A stretch of DNA of 61,712 nucleotides from a virus. The position numbers and the translations under genes are program-made. Shown piece by piece: positions 44,775 through 52,928 of this stretch. Below the pieces are notes generated by a model, which did not search any database, was not told the DNA's origin, and was given only the letters and a program-made list of their open reading frames with translations. The stretch is from positions 1-61,712 of IMG/VR virus record IMGVR_UViG_3300027917_000003, one strand, 5' to 3'. The first letter of the stretch is position 1. Each line of letters opens with the position of its first letter.

Positions 44775-47080
44775 CAGTACTTTCCATCTTGCTGGACGCG
44801 GTAGCGGATGTTGCCTATGCGCCAGAACGAGCCGAGGTCATCGCTCTCGACCTTGATCGACACAAGGCGCCCGCGCATTCTCGGCGTAACGAAGGTCGTG
44901 GCCTGCGTCAATGAGAAGGGCCCATAGGCGGTGGGGGTCTGGCCGGGGTAATCTGTGGCGTAGAAGGTCAGACTCACCGTGGCGTTTTGGGCGCCGCCGT
45001 AATAGCCCCACTTCATGTCGGGCCAGACCTGATCGACAAACATCTTCACGTCCGCGTCGCTCAAAGCGAAGTAGCCGGTCTCGAAGCTGGCGTTGATGGG
45101 CTGGCCGTTGGCGTCGGGCGAGGTCTCGTGCTGGTAGATATTGGTGTCCGTACCGGCGCCAATGGGCGGCCCAAGAACGCTCTGATTGATCCACGCCGTA
45201 CGGGCCAGCGAGCCAAAGTCCCACTGGTCGAGCGTGATGTTGTACTTCACATAGGCGTTGATCTCGCCGCCATTGCTATTGGTCGGGTAGTACCAAGCGA
45301 TCTCGTTGAACTGGGAGTTTGCGGCCACGCGGATCTTGTCGAGATTGTCCGTGTCGAGGTCTTGGAAAATGACGTCCCACACGGGGCACTTCACCGTCTC
45401 GACGCCGTTGGGCGACAGCCTGAAGAACTGGCTCTGACCCATCCAGTAGACGATGCCGCCGACCGAAGTCGCCGCCTTGCGGCCAATGAGGCCGCAGCCA
45501 GTGCCAAGCTCGTTGAATTGGTAGACATAGGGCTGGCCGACGTATTGCATGGCCCAGACGCCGAGGTCGGTCCAGATCAGGCCCTGTTGCGGGCCTTGGA
45601 TGCACTGCACAATCCGCGAGCCCTTGGGGATGCGGAAGGACCCGGCCTGATTGGTCGTCTGCGCGATCCAGTCGCCATAATTATCAACGTCGCACCAGCG
45701 CAAGAGGAGCTGGTCCTGAATGCCGTTGAAGGTCGAGCCCCAAGCAATGATTTGCCGCTGAGGCATGGCGACGAAGATGCCGCTGTTGAGTACGGGCGCA
45801 GTCGGGATGATCGTAGCGACCGGATTGTTGGTCGTGGGCGACCACTGATAAATGCCGCCGCCCGAGGCCGTTGCCGTCACCGGCTGGCCCGGAGGGATCA
45901 TCAGGGGACACGACAAGAGGGTCTCGCCCCAGTTGTCGAGCGTCCAGTCCACGACACTAATGGGCGTCCCGGTCCCGGATGAGGGCGGGATGCCGGAGCC
46001 AAAGCCACCGCTCCCGTAGCCGCCGACGCCATAGCCCGAATTGGCCGCGAGGGGGCCAATTCCGTTGTAGTAGACGTATTGGGCGAGGCCGCCGTTTTCT
46101 GACGCCACTTGAACGAAGATCGTGCCTGCCTGCGTTTGCGGGCCGTATGTTCCGGCGGCTATGGCATAGGAGACCGTCCCAGCACCTGACGCCGTGACCG
46201 TAAAGGTTCCGTTAAATACGGCAGGCAAAACATTGGCGACCACAATCGTGCTGCCGACCGGGATCGTGTAGGACGTTGAATAGGTCAGGGTCGCCACGCC
46301 AGCGGCGCCGGTCGCCGACAGAGTCGGCGTTGTGGTCGCTGACGACGCCGCCGAAATTGTGAAGATGTTAGCGGGCGTCGTGGGGTCGAGGGCAGAGATT
46401 GTGTAATTGCCGAAGAGGGTAATTGTCCCGGCAGTCGTGGAGACGAGGATCGGGAACGTATCGCCGACCTGATACCCGTGATTGGCGAGCGTCACGTTGA
46501 CAGTGGAGGCGCCGCTGACAAAAGTGAACGATGGGATGGTCGCGGTCGTCGAAGTTGACGTCGCATAGACCGGGGCACCGAGGGCGTCAACGGCCTGAAT
46601 TTGGAACTGGCTCGTGCTGACAGGCGTGACGGCGTAGACGCCGAAGAGGATCAGGCCACCGACGCTGATCTGCGTCTGGATGTCCACCGTGTCGTAGGCG
46701 TCGAGATTGCTGCCAGACGCCGTGATTGTGACGGTGCTACTGCCGAGAGTGGTCGAGGCGGCGACGGCGACATCCGCCTCGGTCGTCTGAGGCGTAATCG
46801 TCCGAAGGCCGCCCTGCGTGATGACGCTAAGGGACGCCTCGGCGCCGGACGCCAGCCACGCATTGCCGTTGATGTCTTCCCACGCGAGCAGGCAGCGAAC
46901 GATTGAGCCAATTGAGCTGGGATAGAATTGGGTCCAGCCGCCGAGCTTCTGCACCAGCCCCAAACCCTGCCGGTCGGGGATGAACCGGATCAGGTTCGTG
47001 ATCGAGATCGCGGCCTCGTTGAGGGCGAGGGTCCGGTTCTGATCGACGCCGGGAATGAGCTTCAGCGAGCTGTGGGGCAT
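44774..47080 (-). CDS. gp10-like packaged-DNA stabilisation / tail hub protein (768 aa)
   Basis: The 768-aa beta-rich protein begins SLKLIPGVDQNRTLALNEAA with ITNLIRFIPDRQG. It contains Ig-like inserted repeats (about 130-330) and a C-terminal half with VYWMGQSQFFRLSPNGVETV and IAWYYPTNSNGGEINAYVKY. This is the pattern of P22 gp10-type proteins, which close the portal channel. It follows the adaptor gene in the operon, as expected. Confidence 0.7.
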   Translation of the reverse strand: MPHSSLKLIPGVDQNRTLALNEAAISITNLIRFIPDRQGLGLVQKLGGWTQFYPSSIGSIVRCLLAWEDINGNAWLASGAEASLSVITQGGLRTITPQTTEADVAVAASTTLGSSTVTITASGSNLDAYDTVDIQTQISVGGLILFGVYAVTPVSTSQFQIQAVDALGAPVYATSTSTTATIPSFTFVSGASTVNVTLANHGYQVGDTFPILVSTTAGTITLFGNYTISALDPTTPANIFTISAASSATTTPTLSATGAAGVATLTYSTSYTIPVGSTIVVANVLPAVFNGTFTVTASGAGTVSYAIAAGTYGPQTQAGTIFVQVASENGGLAQYVYYNGIGPLAANSGYGVGGYGSGGFGSGIPPSSGTGTPISVVDWTLDNWGETLLSCPLMIPPGQPVTATASGGGIYQWSPTTNNPVATIIPTAPVLNSGIFVAMPQRQIIAWGSTFNGIQDQLLLRWCDVDNYGDWIAQTTNQAGSFRIPKGSRIVQCIQGPQQGLIWTDLGVWAMQYVGQPYVYQFNELGTGCGLIGRKAATSVGGIVYWMGQSQFFRLSPNGVETVKCPVWDVIFQDLDTDNLDKIRVAANSQFNEIAWYYPTNSNGGEINAYVKYNITLDQWDFGSLARTAWINQSVLGPPIGAGTDTNIYQHETSPDANGQPINASFETGYFALSDADVKMFVDQVWPDMKWGYYGGAQNATVSLTFYATDYPGQTPTAYGPFSLTQATTFVTPRMRGRLVSIKVESDDLGSFWRIGNIRYRVQQDGKY

Positions 47081-47083
47081 GGG

Positions 47084-48061
47084 TTAGCCCCTCGATGGCG
47101 TGGCGGCTGTGGCGGGGCCCTGCGACGACCAGCCCGATGACTCGAACTGTTTGCGGGCCTCCTCGACGAGGGCGCTCTTCAGGAGGGCCTGATACTGGCT
47201 CTCGTAGGTCACGGCCATTTGCGGGTCGTCATTGGCGCGGCCAAAGTTGCGCTGGTAGGCGCTGATGTAAATCATCGAGGCCATGATGAAGACGTCGGGC
47301 AGGTAGAGGCTGATGAATGTCGTCGAGGCTCCATTCGCCACCGTGCCAATCGTCGTGGCGGTCGTGGCCGTGATCGGGATCGTGATGGTCGTGGAACCGG
47401 TCACAGTTATCTGGTACGCGCCATTCCAGCCCGAGGGCGAGAAGCCCGCCACCCAGACGGTCTGGCCAGACGTCAGGCCGTGCGCCGAGGCGAAGGTGAT
47501 ATTGCCGCCGGTCGTCGCCGAGGTGACGGCGGGCAGATAGCCCAGCGAGTTCGGACGATAAGTGCCAACGACCTCGACCGGATAGGCCTGATCTGGCACG
47601 GGCCCGACGAAGAAGAGGGTCTCGTTGAAGGGCACGAAATACTTGGGCTGGCCTCGGTTGGCGCTCAAGGACGAGCCATAGACGGCGTCGAGGAACTCTT
47701 TCGTCGTCGGCAAGAGCGGGACGCGGACGCAGGCGTCTGGGTCAGTCGTGGCCGCAGGGTCACCATTGGCGTCCGTCAGGAGATTGATCTGGTCGCTGAC
47801 GACGAATGTGCCCTGCGCCGGGTCCGTGTTCGAGGACAGGTTGATGTTGAAATTGAGGTTCCTGTTGCCGGGCGTCAGGACGAAGCTGGCGCCGTGCAGG
47901 GACGTCGAAGTGAACATGAAGTTGATGTCACGGTACATCCGATTTTCGGCGTAGGTGATCATCTGGGGCAGGATGGCCTGAAAGGCGACGTCGCTGGACG
48001 CCACGACGGCCATCGTGGAGATCTGATCGACGTAGGTGGAGTAGGTAAGGCCAGTGGTCAT
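47084..48061 (-). CDS. Head-tail adaptor-like protein with Ig-like insert (325 aa)
   Basis: The N-terminal FQAILPQMITYAENRMYRDI and the C-terminal SMIYISAYQRNFGRANDDPQ helices form an adaptor-type helical bundle. A beta-rich region (about 195-255, Thr-rich) is inserted before the last helices. It lies directly before the gp10-like gene. The 233-aa protein at 58 kb is a second adaptor-like protein. Confidence 0.65.
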   Translation of the reverse strand: MTTGLTYSTYVDQISTMAVVASSDVAFQAILPQMITYAENRMYRDINFMFTSTSLHGASFVLTPGNRNLNFNINLSSNTDPAQGTFVVSDQINLLTDANGDPAATTDPDACVRVPLLPTTKEFLDAVYGSSLSANRGQPKYFVPFNETLFFVGPVPDQAYPVEVVGTYRPNSLGYLPAVTSATTGGNITFASAHGLTSGQTVWVAGFSPSGWNGAYQITVTGSTTITIPITATTATTIGTVANGASTTFISLYLPDVFIMASMIYISAYQRNFGRANDDPQMAVTYESQYQALLKSALVEEARKQFESSGWSSQGPATAATPSRG

Positions 48062-48091
48062 GGGAGCCCCGCGTTGCCCGATTTATACCAT

Positions 48092-48289
48092 TTATTTCGA
48101 GCCGTGACACCACCCCTCGCGGCGCGCATTGTTTTGCTTGACCTCCGCAATCGTTTGATCGGTGTCCTTTTTGGACCAAGAGACGTCGCGCCAGACGGCG
48201 CAGACGGCGTCGTCATTTGCGCTCATTGGGATCGTCATCGCGCAGCCGCTCAGGGCTAACATCGACAGCACTGCCAGCATTGATCGCAT
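48092..48289 (-). CDS. Outer-membrane spanin lipoprotein (Rz1-like, 65 aa)
   Basis: The start is MRSMLAVLSMLALSGCAMTI, a lipoprotein signal with lipobox LSGC. The rest is a short soluble stretch with two Cys. The gene begins inside the 76-aa inner-spanin gene in another frame, the classic Rz/Rz1 overlap. It would bridge to the inner spanin and disrupt the outer membrane at lysis. Confidence 0.75.
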   Translation of the reverse strand: MRSMLAVLSMLALSGCAMTIPMSANDDAVCAVWRDVSWSKKDTDQTIAEVKQNNARREGWCHGSK

Positions 48290-48443
48290 TTTGAGTTCTC
48301 CTGAGCGCATCGGCCAAGGCGGCGGCCTCAAGTTCGGCCACCGCGTCCTGTTTGATTTTGTGAATGCCAAAGCCGATCAGGGCGAACACGAGAACGGCCA
48401 GAGCGGCGTACCGACCCACGGGCGTGAAGAGAAAACTAAACAC
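48213..48443 (-). CDS. Inner-membrane spanin-like protein (76 aa)
   Basis: The GTG start at 48443 follows GGAGAGGGAC and slightly overlaps the upstream lysozyme region. An N-terminal transmembrane segment (YAALAVLVFALIGFGI) is followed by a charged periplasmic helix (IKQDAVAELEAAALADALRR). Partner of the overlapping lipoprotein. Confidence 0.7.
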   Translation of the reverse strand: MFSFLFTPVGRYAALAVLVFALIGFGIHKIKQDAVAELEAAALADALRRTQNAINAGSAVDVSPERLRDDDPNERK

Positions 48444-49167
48444 CGTCCCTCTCCATGTTCTTGCTGCGCCAATACCAGATCGCAGCGCCGAGGCAAATGA
48501 TTGTGGCCATGATGAGGAAGTTTGGATTGCGGAGAAGAGTAGCGAATTGAGTTGCCACGTCAGCCGCGTCCTGCGCCTGCGCGACCACCTCCTTAGCCGC
48601 CCCAAGCCCCCCGAGGCCAGCCGTGACCAGCGCCGCATTACCCTGCTTGCTCTCTGCCATTGTTCGAGCAGGAACAGGATCGGGACTGGCGCGTTGTTCT
48701 TGTTCATCCTTCGGAGCATCTGCAATCCACCACGCGCCCTCGGCTTGGCGGCGGCGGACCAAGCCGGGGAGCGATTTTTTCTCGGGGCCACCCTTGGTCC
48801 ACTTCATCAATTCCGCCGGAACGTCATCGAACTGCGCGGCGTTGACCTTCTTGAGGAGGGTCGAAGATTGCAGCGCGCCGACGCCAGCATTGTAGGCAAA
48901 GTCCACAAGGACATCGAACTGGTTCTGAGTGACCGGCTGCTTCAGGAGCGCGGACACGGCCTGTTCAAATTTAATGAGGTCTGAGGCGAGAATTGTGTTG
49001 GCCTGCCCCTGCGTGATCCGCATGCCCTCGGTGACTTCGGGGGCGCCAGCCGCAGACGTGTGTCCGTAGCCAATCGTGAGCACATTCGCCGGGCAACGGT
49101 AGCTCGACAATTTGCAGCCTTCGAATGGCTTGAGGAGGGCGTCGATGCCGCCTTGGCTCATTTTCAT
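48436..49167 (-). CDS. GH24 endolysin with C-terminal membrane segment (243 aa)
   Basis: The T4-lysozyme-type catalytic set is Glu16, Cys25 in place of Asp, and Thr31 in KPFEGCKLSSYRCPANVLTI, followed by GYGHT. The spacing of 9 and 6 is as in the family, and the E-C-T variant is known. The muramidase body extends to about residue 145. A linker then leads to a transmembrane segment near the C-terminus (FLIMATIICLGAAIWYW). The anchor suggests the enzyme is held in the inner membrane until triggered. Confidence 0.88.
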   Translation of the reverse strand: MKMSQGGIDALLKPFEGCKLSSYRCPANVLTIGYGHTSAAGAPEVTEGMRITQGQANTILASDLIKFEQAVSALLKQPVTQNQFDVLVDFAYNAGVGALQSSTLLKKVNAAQFDDVPAELMKWTKGGPEKKSLPGLVRRRQAEGAWWIADAPKDEQEQRASPDPVPARTMAESKQGNAALVTAGLGGLGAAKEVVAQAQDAADVATQFATLLRNPNFLIMATIICLGAAIWYWRSKNMERDGV

Positions 49168-49176
49168 GGGAGCGCC

Positions 49177-49407
49177 CTATTTATCTTGTTTCGCGTCCAG
49201 CTTGTCATAGATCCGCTTGAACATGTCCTCAATGTGGTCCATGCGCTTGTCCATGTCGTCTTTGAGGACGTAGGACTTGGGCAGATCGGCCTCAATGCGG
49301 TGAAGGTCTTCCTTCAGCTTTTGGACGGCTTCCCAGAGCTGGCGGCCAAACCAACCGGCGACGGCGAGAGCGGCGCTAAGGGCCAAGTTGATGGTTGACT
49401 GGTCCAT
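49177..49407 (-). CDS. Membrane-anchored coiled-coil protein, holin-like candidate (76 aa)
   Basis: One N-terminal transmembrane segment (INLALSAALAVAGWFG) is followed by a coiled coil (LKEDLHRIEADLPKSYVLKD, MDKRMDHIEDMFKRIYDKL). Position directly before the endolysin suggests a holin or antiholin. The topology does not prove it. Confidence 0.6.
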   Translation of the reverse strand: MDQSTINLALSAALAVAGWFGRQLWEAVQKLKEDLHRIEADLPKSYVLKDDMDKRMDHIEDMFKRIYDKLDAKQDK

Positions 49408-49421
49408 AGCGCCGCCACTCC

Positions 49422-49595
49422 TTATTCGGCCTGCACGGGCTCGTCAGCGGCCTTGGGGGCCAGTTGCTCGTCCGCCTGCGCCTTGATGTTGGCGATGATG
49501 TCGGCGACCTCGGCGAACGGGCGCTGCCCGAGCGCAGTCATCACGATATTCCACTGCGCCACAGTCAAGGTAATCGACACGCTGATCTGTTCCAT
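49422..49595 (-). CDS. Small hypothetical protein (57 aa)
   Basis: The ATG at 49595 lies one base after the previous stop and follows AGAGGGGTGTAAA. The 57-aa protein begins MEQISVSITLTVAQWNIVMT and ends in an acidic Ala-rich tail. It lies between the fibre-assembly and lysis genes. Function unknown. Confidence 0.6.
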   Translation of the reverse strand: MEQISVSITLTVAQWNIVMTALGQRPFAEVADIIANIKAQADEQLAPKAADEPVQAE

Positions 49596-49596
49596 T

Positions 49597-50052
49597 TTAC
49601 ACCCCTCTGAAGTTTGGATCTGTGGGCCACTTCAGGCCCGTGACGACTGACACGAGAGCCTCGACGTCAGTCGCCTGCGTAATTAGATCCTTGTTCAGGC
49701 CGCAGTCAATGCGGACCTGATCGCGGTACGCAGACCAGTCGGCGGGGATGTCGGCGCCTGTCTCGATCTTGCGCGTCACCATCCAGTCGGACGGGGCGAG
49801 GAGCGTGTAGGCGATCTGATTGACGTTGGTGGTCCAGTTCGCCTTGAGCGTGTCGAGATCCTTTGGATTGCCCGGCCCCCAGTAGAAACGGTCGTCGTAC
49901 CAAGTCTGCGCCTCGTCAACTTCGGTGATGCCGATGGCGAGCTTCTCCTCAAGAGAGGTGAGCCGCAACCAGTTGGCCGGGTACTGAATGTCGCCCGCCG
50001 TGAAGGGCGTGTCGAGCGGGAGCGGTTGGCCGTTGAGCATGAACATGGTCAT
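49597..50052 (-). CDS. Tail-fibre assembly-like protein (151 aa)
   Basis: ATG 50052 overlaps the fibre stop (TGATG). It carries LNGQPLPLDTPFTAGDIQYP, then NWLRLTSLEEKLAIGI and DWMVTRKIETGADIPADWSA. Proteins with this pattern follow fibre genes in many phages and are probably chaperones or fibre accessories. Confidence 0.65.
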   Translation of the reverse strand: MTMFMLNGQPLPLDTPFTAGDIQYPANWLRLTSLEEKLAIGITEVDEAQTWYDDRFYWGPGNPKDLDTLKANWTTNVNQIAYTLLAPSDWMVTRKIETGADIPADWSAYRDQVRIDCGLNKDLITQATDVEALVSVVTGLKWPTDPNFRGV

Positions 50053-52925
50053 CACCGTGCTAGAGCGTATTTGAACGGATTTTCAGCGAAGGCGGCGTAG
50101 ATTTGCGTAGCCCCCGAGCTATTAAGATCAGAGGCTGTTGTGCGCAGTTTGAACCCGTTGGAAAGAAAATCAATAATTCCACCGGAACCACTTTCTGCGT
50201 TTGAAAGATTTGGGTACAAAGTTTCATTCATGACATTGTATGTAGCGCGAGACGAGTCCCAAACATACCAACTTGTTATTGCCGTTCCTTTTACCATCAC
50301 CCAGCGCGGCCTAAAGCCCGTGTAGATGAACGGCCCGTCAGTGCTGCCATTGCCGGTGTAGCTGCCAAATGCGGAGTAGCCACTTATCGGCGTCCAGCAA
50401 TAAGCGACATAAGTAGTCCCGTTCTGATTGCCGCCATTGTTTGATGTGCCGTCAGCAAGAGCCAGTGTGGAAGATGTCAACGATGATTGGCCGCTAAGCA
50501 AGTACGGGTCATTGCTCGCGGAAAGAGCGCCGGTAGTGTTTAAAAACAAGTGATAGGCATAATTTAAGCCCTGCGTGGCATAGGCGGCGACGTACCAATT
50601 TTCAGCGACATTACGTTTCTTGATGATAACGAATTGAGGGAGCGTCGAAAGTCCATGCCCAACACTCGCCCCGGAGGCTCCAGTTCCAGTCCACGTCACC
50701 ACACTAAACCCAGCCGTCGCGTTCACGGACACGGTGCTGGTGATGGTTCCGCTGGTGTTGGTGGACGTTGAACCACCTGCTTTCCACTGCCAAGCAATGT
50801 AAGTGTTGGTGTTGAAGTTAACACCCGCACTTGAACTGAGCGAAAACCCATTCGAATTAAATGCGGTTAGCGTGTTTCCGGCGGTGGCCTCTGCGGCGGT
50901 TGAGTCAGAAATCAAATAATTGGACACGCCACGAACTGCGTCGAAAAGATAATTGCTGGTCGCTGAATTGCGAGCCTTCAACCAAACCAGATCGGGCTGG
51001 AACGACACGGAAGTCGTCGTATTATTGCTGTTGAGGATGCTCTGCGTTGAGCCATTGCCCGTATACGTCGTCGCCGCCATGACCGTCGCGCCATTGGCGA
51101 TGGTGGGCGTCGGGAGGTTGTAGGCATTCAGCGCGACGAAGCCGGTGGGCGGTGTGTACACGAAACCTTGCTGCCCAAAATTAACGTATTGTGTTGTTGT
51201 ATTGGTGCCGCCAGAAGTCCTGAAGCACGGGAGATAAGTCCCCGCATTTGTGATTGTGTAAGTCGCCGATGTGCCGGTCGAGGGGTTGCCAGTGACCCAT
51301 GTGTTGTTAATTCCAAACCAGACCTTGCTATTAGTCAGGTCAACCGCAACTTGCAGCACAACAGGAGACGTAGGAGTTGTTCCCCGCGCAGTAGCTGTCG
51401 CGTTGTTGTAAGTGTATATTGTCGTGCTTCCGCCAATATAAATGCTATAGGAGTCGGCGGATTGGCCGGGGTATGTAGTTAAAGCTACGGTGTCTTTTGA
51501 TATACCAATCTGCGTTGACCCTTGAGTTGAGTCCCAGTTAGAAGTGATTTCCCAGTAAAACTTTCCAGAGGAAAAACCCATTGTGGCGGGTCTTTGCCCG
51601 GTCGATGCTGTTCCAGAAAGAACCAAATTTGCGGCAGAAACAGTACCTGCCGATGTGGGCGCAATGGGGTTCAGAACCGCATAATTCGCCACCGTCGCGC
51701 TGGTCAGCGTCGGCGAGTCCAGCATGGGGTCGTAGGTCGTGCCAGCGGTGGTGCTGATATTGAAAGGATTCCAGTTCTTTTTGTACCCGCCAAGCGCGAC
51801 GGACACTTGCGTAAAGTCCGCGCCAGTGGTGCCGGTGCCGACAACATCAACAAAGAGGACGATATAAGTGGTCGTCGCAGTCGCGACAAACGTGCCCTGC
51901 AAGCCGGTCGGCGCACCGGCCTGCGTTGTCGAAGCAAGAGTGACGGCATTCGTTCCGTTATAGGCGGCGGTATCCGCTTTGATGAGAGATATTGTCCTAG
52001 CTGTTCCGCCTATGCTCGCCGCCGTAAGATATGCCTGCGCATAGTACGTCTGCCCAACGACCGTAGTAATGGCCGTATAAGCACTAACGAGGTTGTTGGT
52101 AGAGTTTGCAACGCGGATGTTATGAGTGGACAGCCAAGTGACCGAAGGGCTACCAGCGCCCGTCGCAGTCCACCCAGTGACGTTGCTGACGAACATGCCG
52201 TTCGACACCAATTCCGGGTTGGTATTGGAGTAGTCGTAGGCGAGCGTCTCGGCGCTGGAAGTGCTGCTAAATGGCAGATAGAAGCCGTTGGTGCCATAGC
52301 TGCCGGTGTAGCGGGCGGGTTGCCAGACGCCATTGGTGCTGTACGCGCCGAAGCTGGAGGGCGTGAGTTGCTGGGCATTGATGACGTTTACTTCGGCAAG
52401 GTAAGCGTCAAGATAGTTGGTTGACGAGGCAGCGTCCTTTCCAATGTAATGCGCGTAGGCGCCGCCTACCGCTCCAGCGTTGAAGGAGTTTGTGTATACA
52501 GTTGTAACGAATGAGGTTATTTGGACCCCATTAACGTACATTTTTACGCCATTTGTGTATGAAGCCTGCGTAAGGTTAATCGCAATAACAATATGATACC
52601 ATGAGGACGGGTCACGGAAGACTTGAGTCGTTACGATATTTTGGCTGTCAGTTCCCCAAATATTGTAAAACCCAAGCCTGTCTGAAGAGTCAAAATAAAT
52701 TTCTTCATAGTATCCCGTCTGATAATAAGCGCCAAAAAGCACTTGAGTTGCGCCAAGCGCGCCACGCTTTACCCAGCCACTCCAAGTCCAAGTTGATTGA
52801 CTGCCACCACTCAAAAACGTCCGACTCAAGTAAGCACTTGCAGACGAGCGAAAGCGCAGCGAGTTGTTGATGTTATAACCGCCGGAGGCTTGCAGGAGCG
52901 GCGTGACTTGGTTCGGGAGGGTCAT
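50052..52925 (-). CDS. Large tail protein with LamG and SPRY-like domains (957 aa)
   Basis: Residues about 25-205 form a concanavalin/LamG-type domain (WTWSGWVKRGALGATQVLFG, SSWYHIVIAINLTQ). A carbohydrate-binding-like beta domain follows (about 235-375), then a SPRY-like segment (MGFSSGKFYWEITSN, about 455-580). From about 615 two repeat modules carry FQPDLVWLKARN with AWQWKAGG, and LPQFVIIKKRNVAENWYVAA. These are glycan-binding folds, so it is probably a receptor-recognising fibre or spike. Confidence 0.75.
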   Translation of the reverse strand: MTLPNQVTPLLQASGGYNINNSLRFRSSASAYLSRTFLSGGSQSTWTWSGWVKRGALGATQVLFGAYYQTGYYEEIYFDSSDRLGFYNIWGTDSQNIVTTQVFRDPSSWYHIVIAINLTQASYTNGVKMYVNGVQITSFVTTVYTNSFNAGAVGGAYAHYIGKDAASSTNYLDAYLAEVNVINAQQLTPSSFGAYSTNGVWQPARYTGSYGTNGFYLPFSSTSSAETLAYDYSNTNPELVSNGMFVSNVTGWTATGAGSPSVTWLSTHNIRVANSTNNLVSAYTAITTVVGQTYYAQAYLTAASIGGTARTISLIKADTAAYNGTNAVTLASTTQAGAPTGLQGTFVATATTTYIVLFVDVVGTGTTGADFTQVSVALGGYKKNWNPFNISTTAGTTYDPMLDSPTLTSATVANYAVLNPIAPTSAGTVSAANLVLSGTASTGQRPATMGFSSGKFYWEITSNWDSTQGSTQIGISKDTVALTTYPGQSADSYSIYIGGSTTIYTYNNATATARGTTPTSPVVLQVAVDLTNSKVWFGINNTWVTGNPSTGTSATYTITNAGTYLPCFRTSGGTNTTTQYVNFGQQGFVYTPPTGFVALNAYNLPTPTIANGATVMAATTYTGNGSTQSILNSNNTTTSVSFQPDLVWLKARNSATSNYLFDAVRGVSNYLISDSTAAEATAGNTLTAFNSNGFSLSSSAGVNFNTNTYIAWQWKAGGSTSTNTSGTITSTVSVNATAGFSVVTWTGTGASGASVGHGLSTLPQFVIIKKRNVAENWYVAAYATQGLNYAYHLFLNTTGALSASNDPYLLSGQSSLTSSTLALADGTSNNGGNQNGTTYVAYCWTPISGYSAFGSYTGNGSTDGPFIYTGFRPRWVMVKGTAITSWYVWDSSRATYNVMNETLYPNLSNAESGSGGIIDFLSNGFKLRTTASDLNSSGATQIYAAFAENPFKYALAR

Positions 52926-52928
52926 GGG

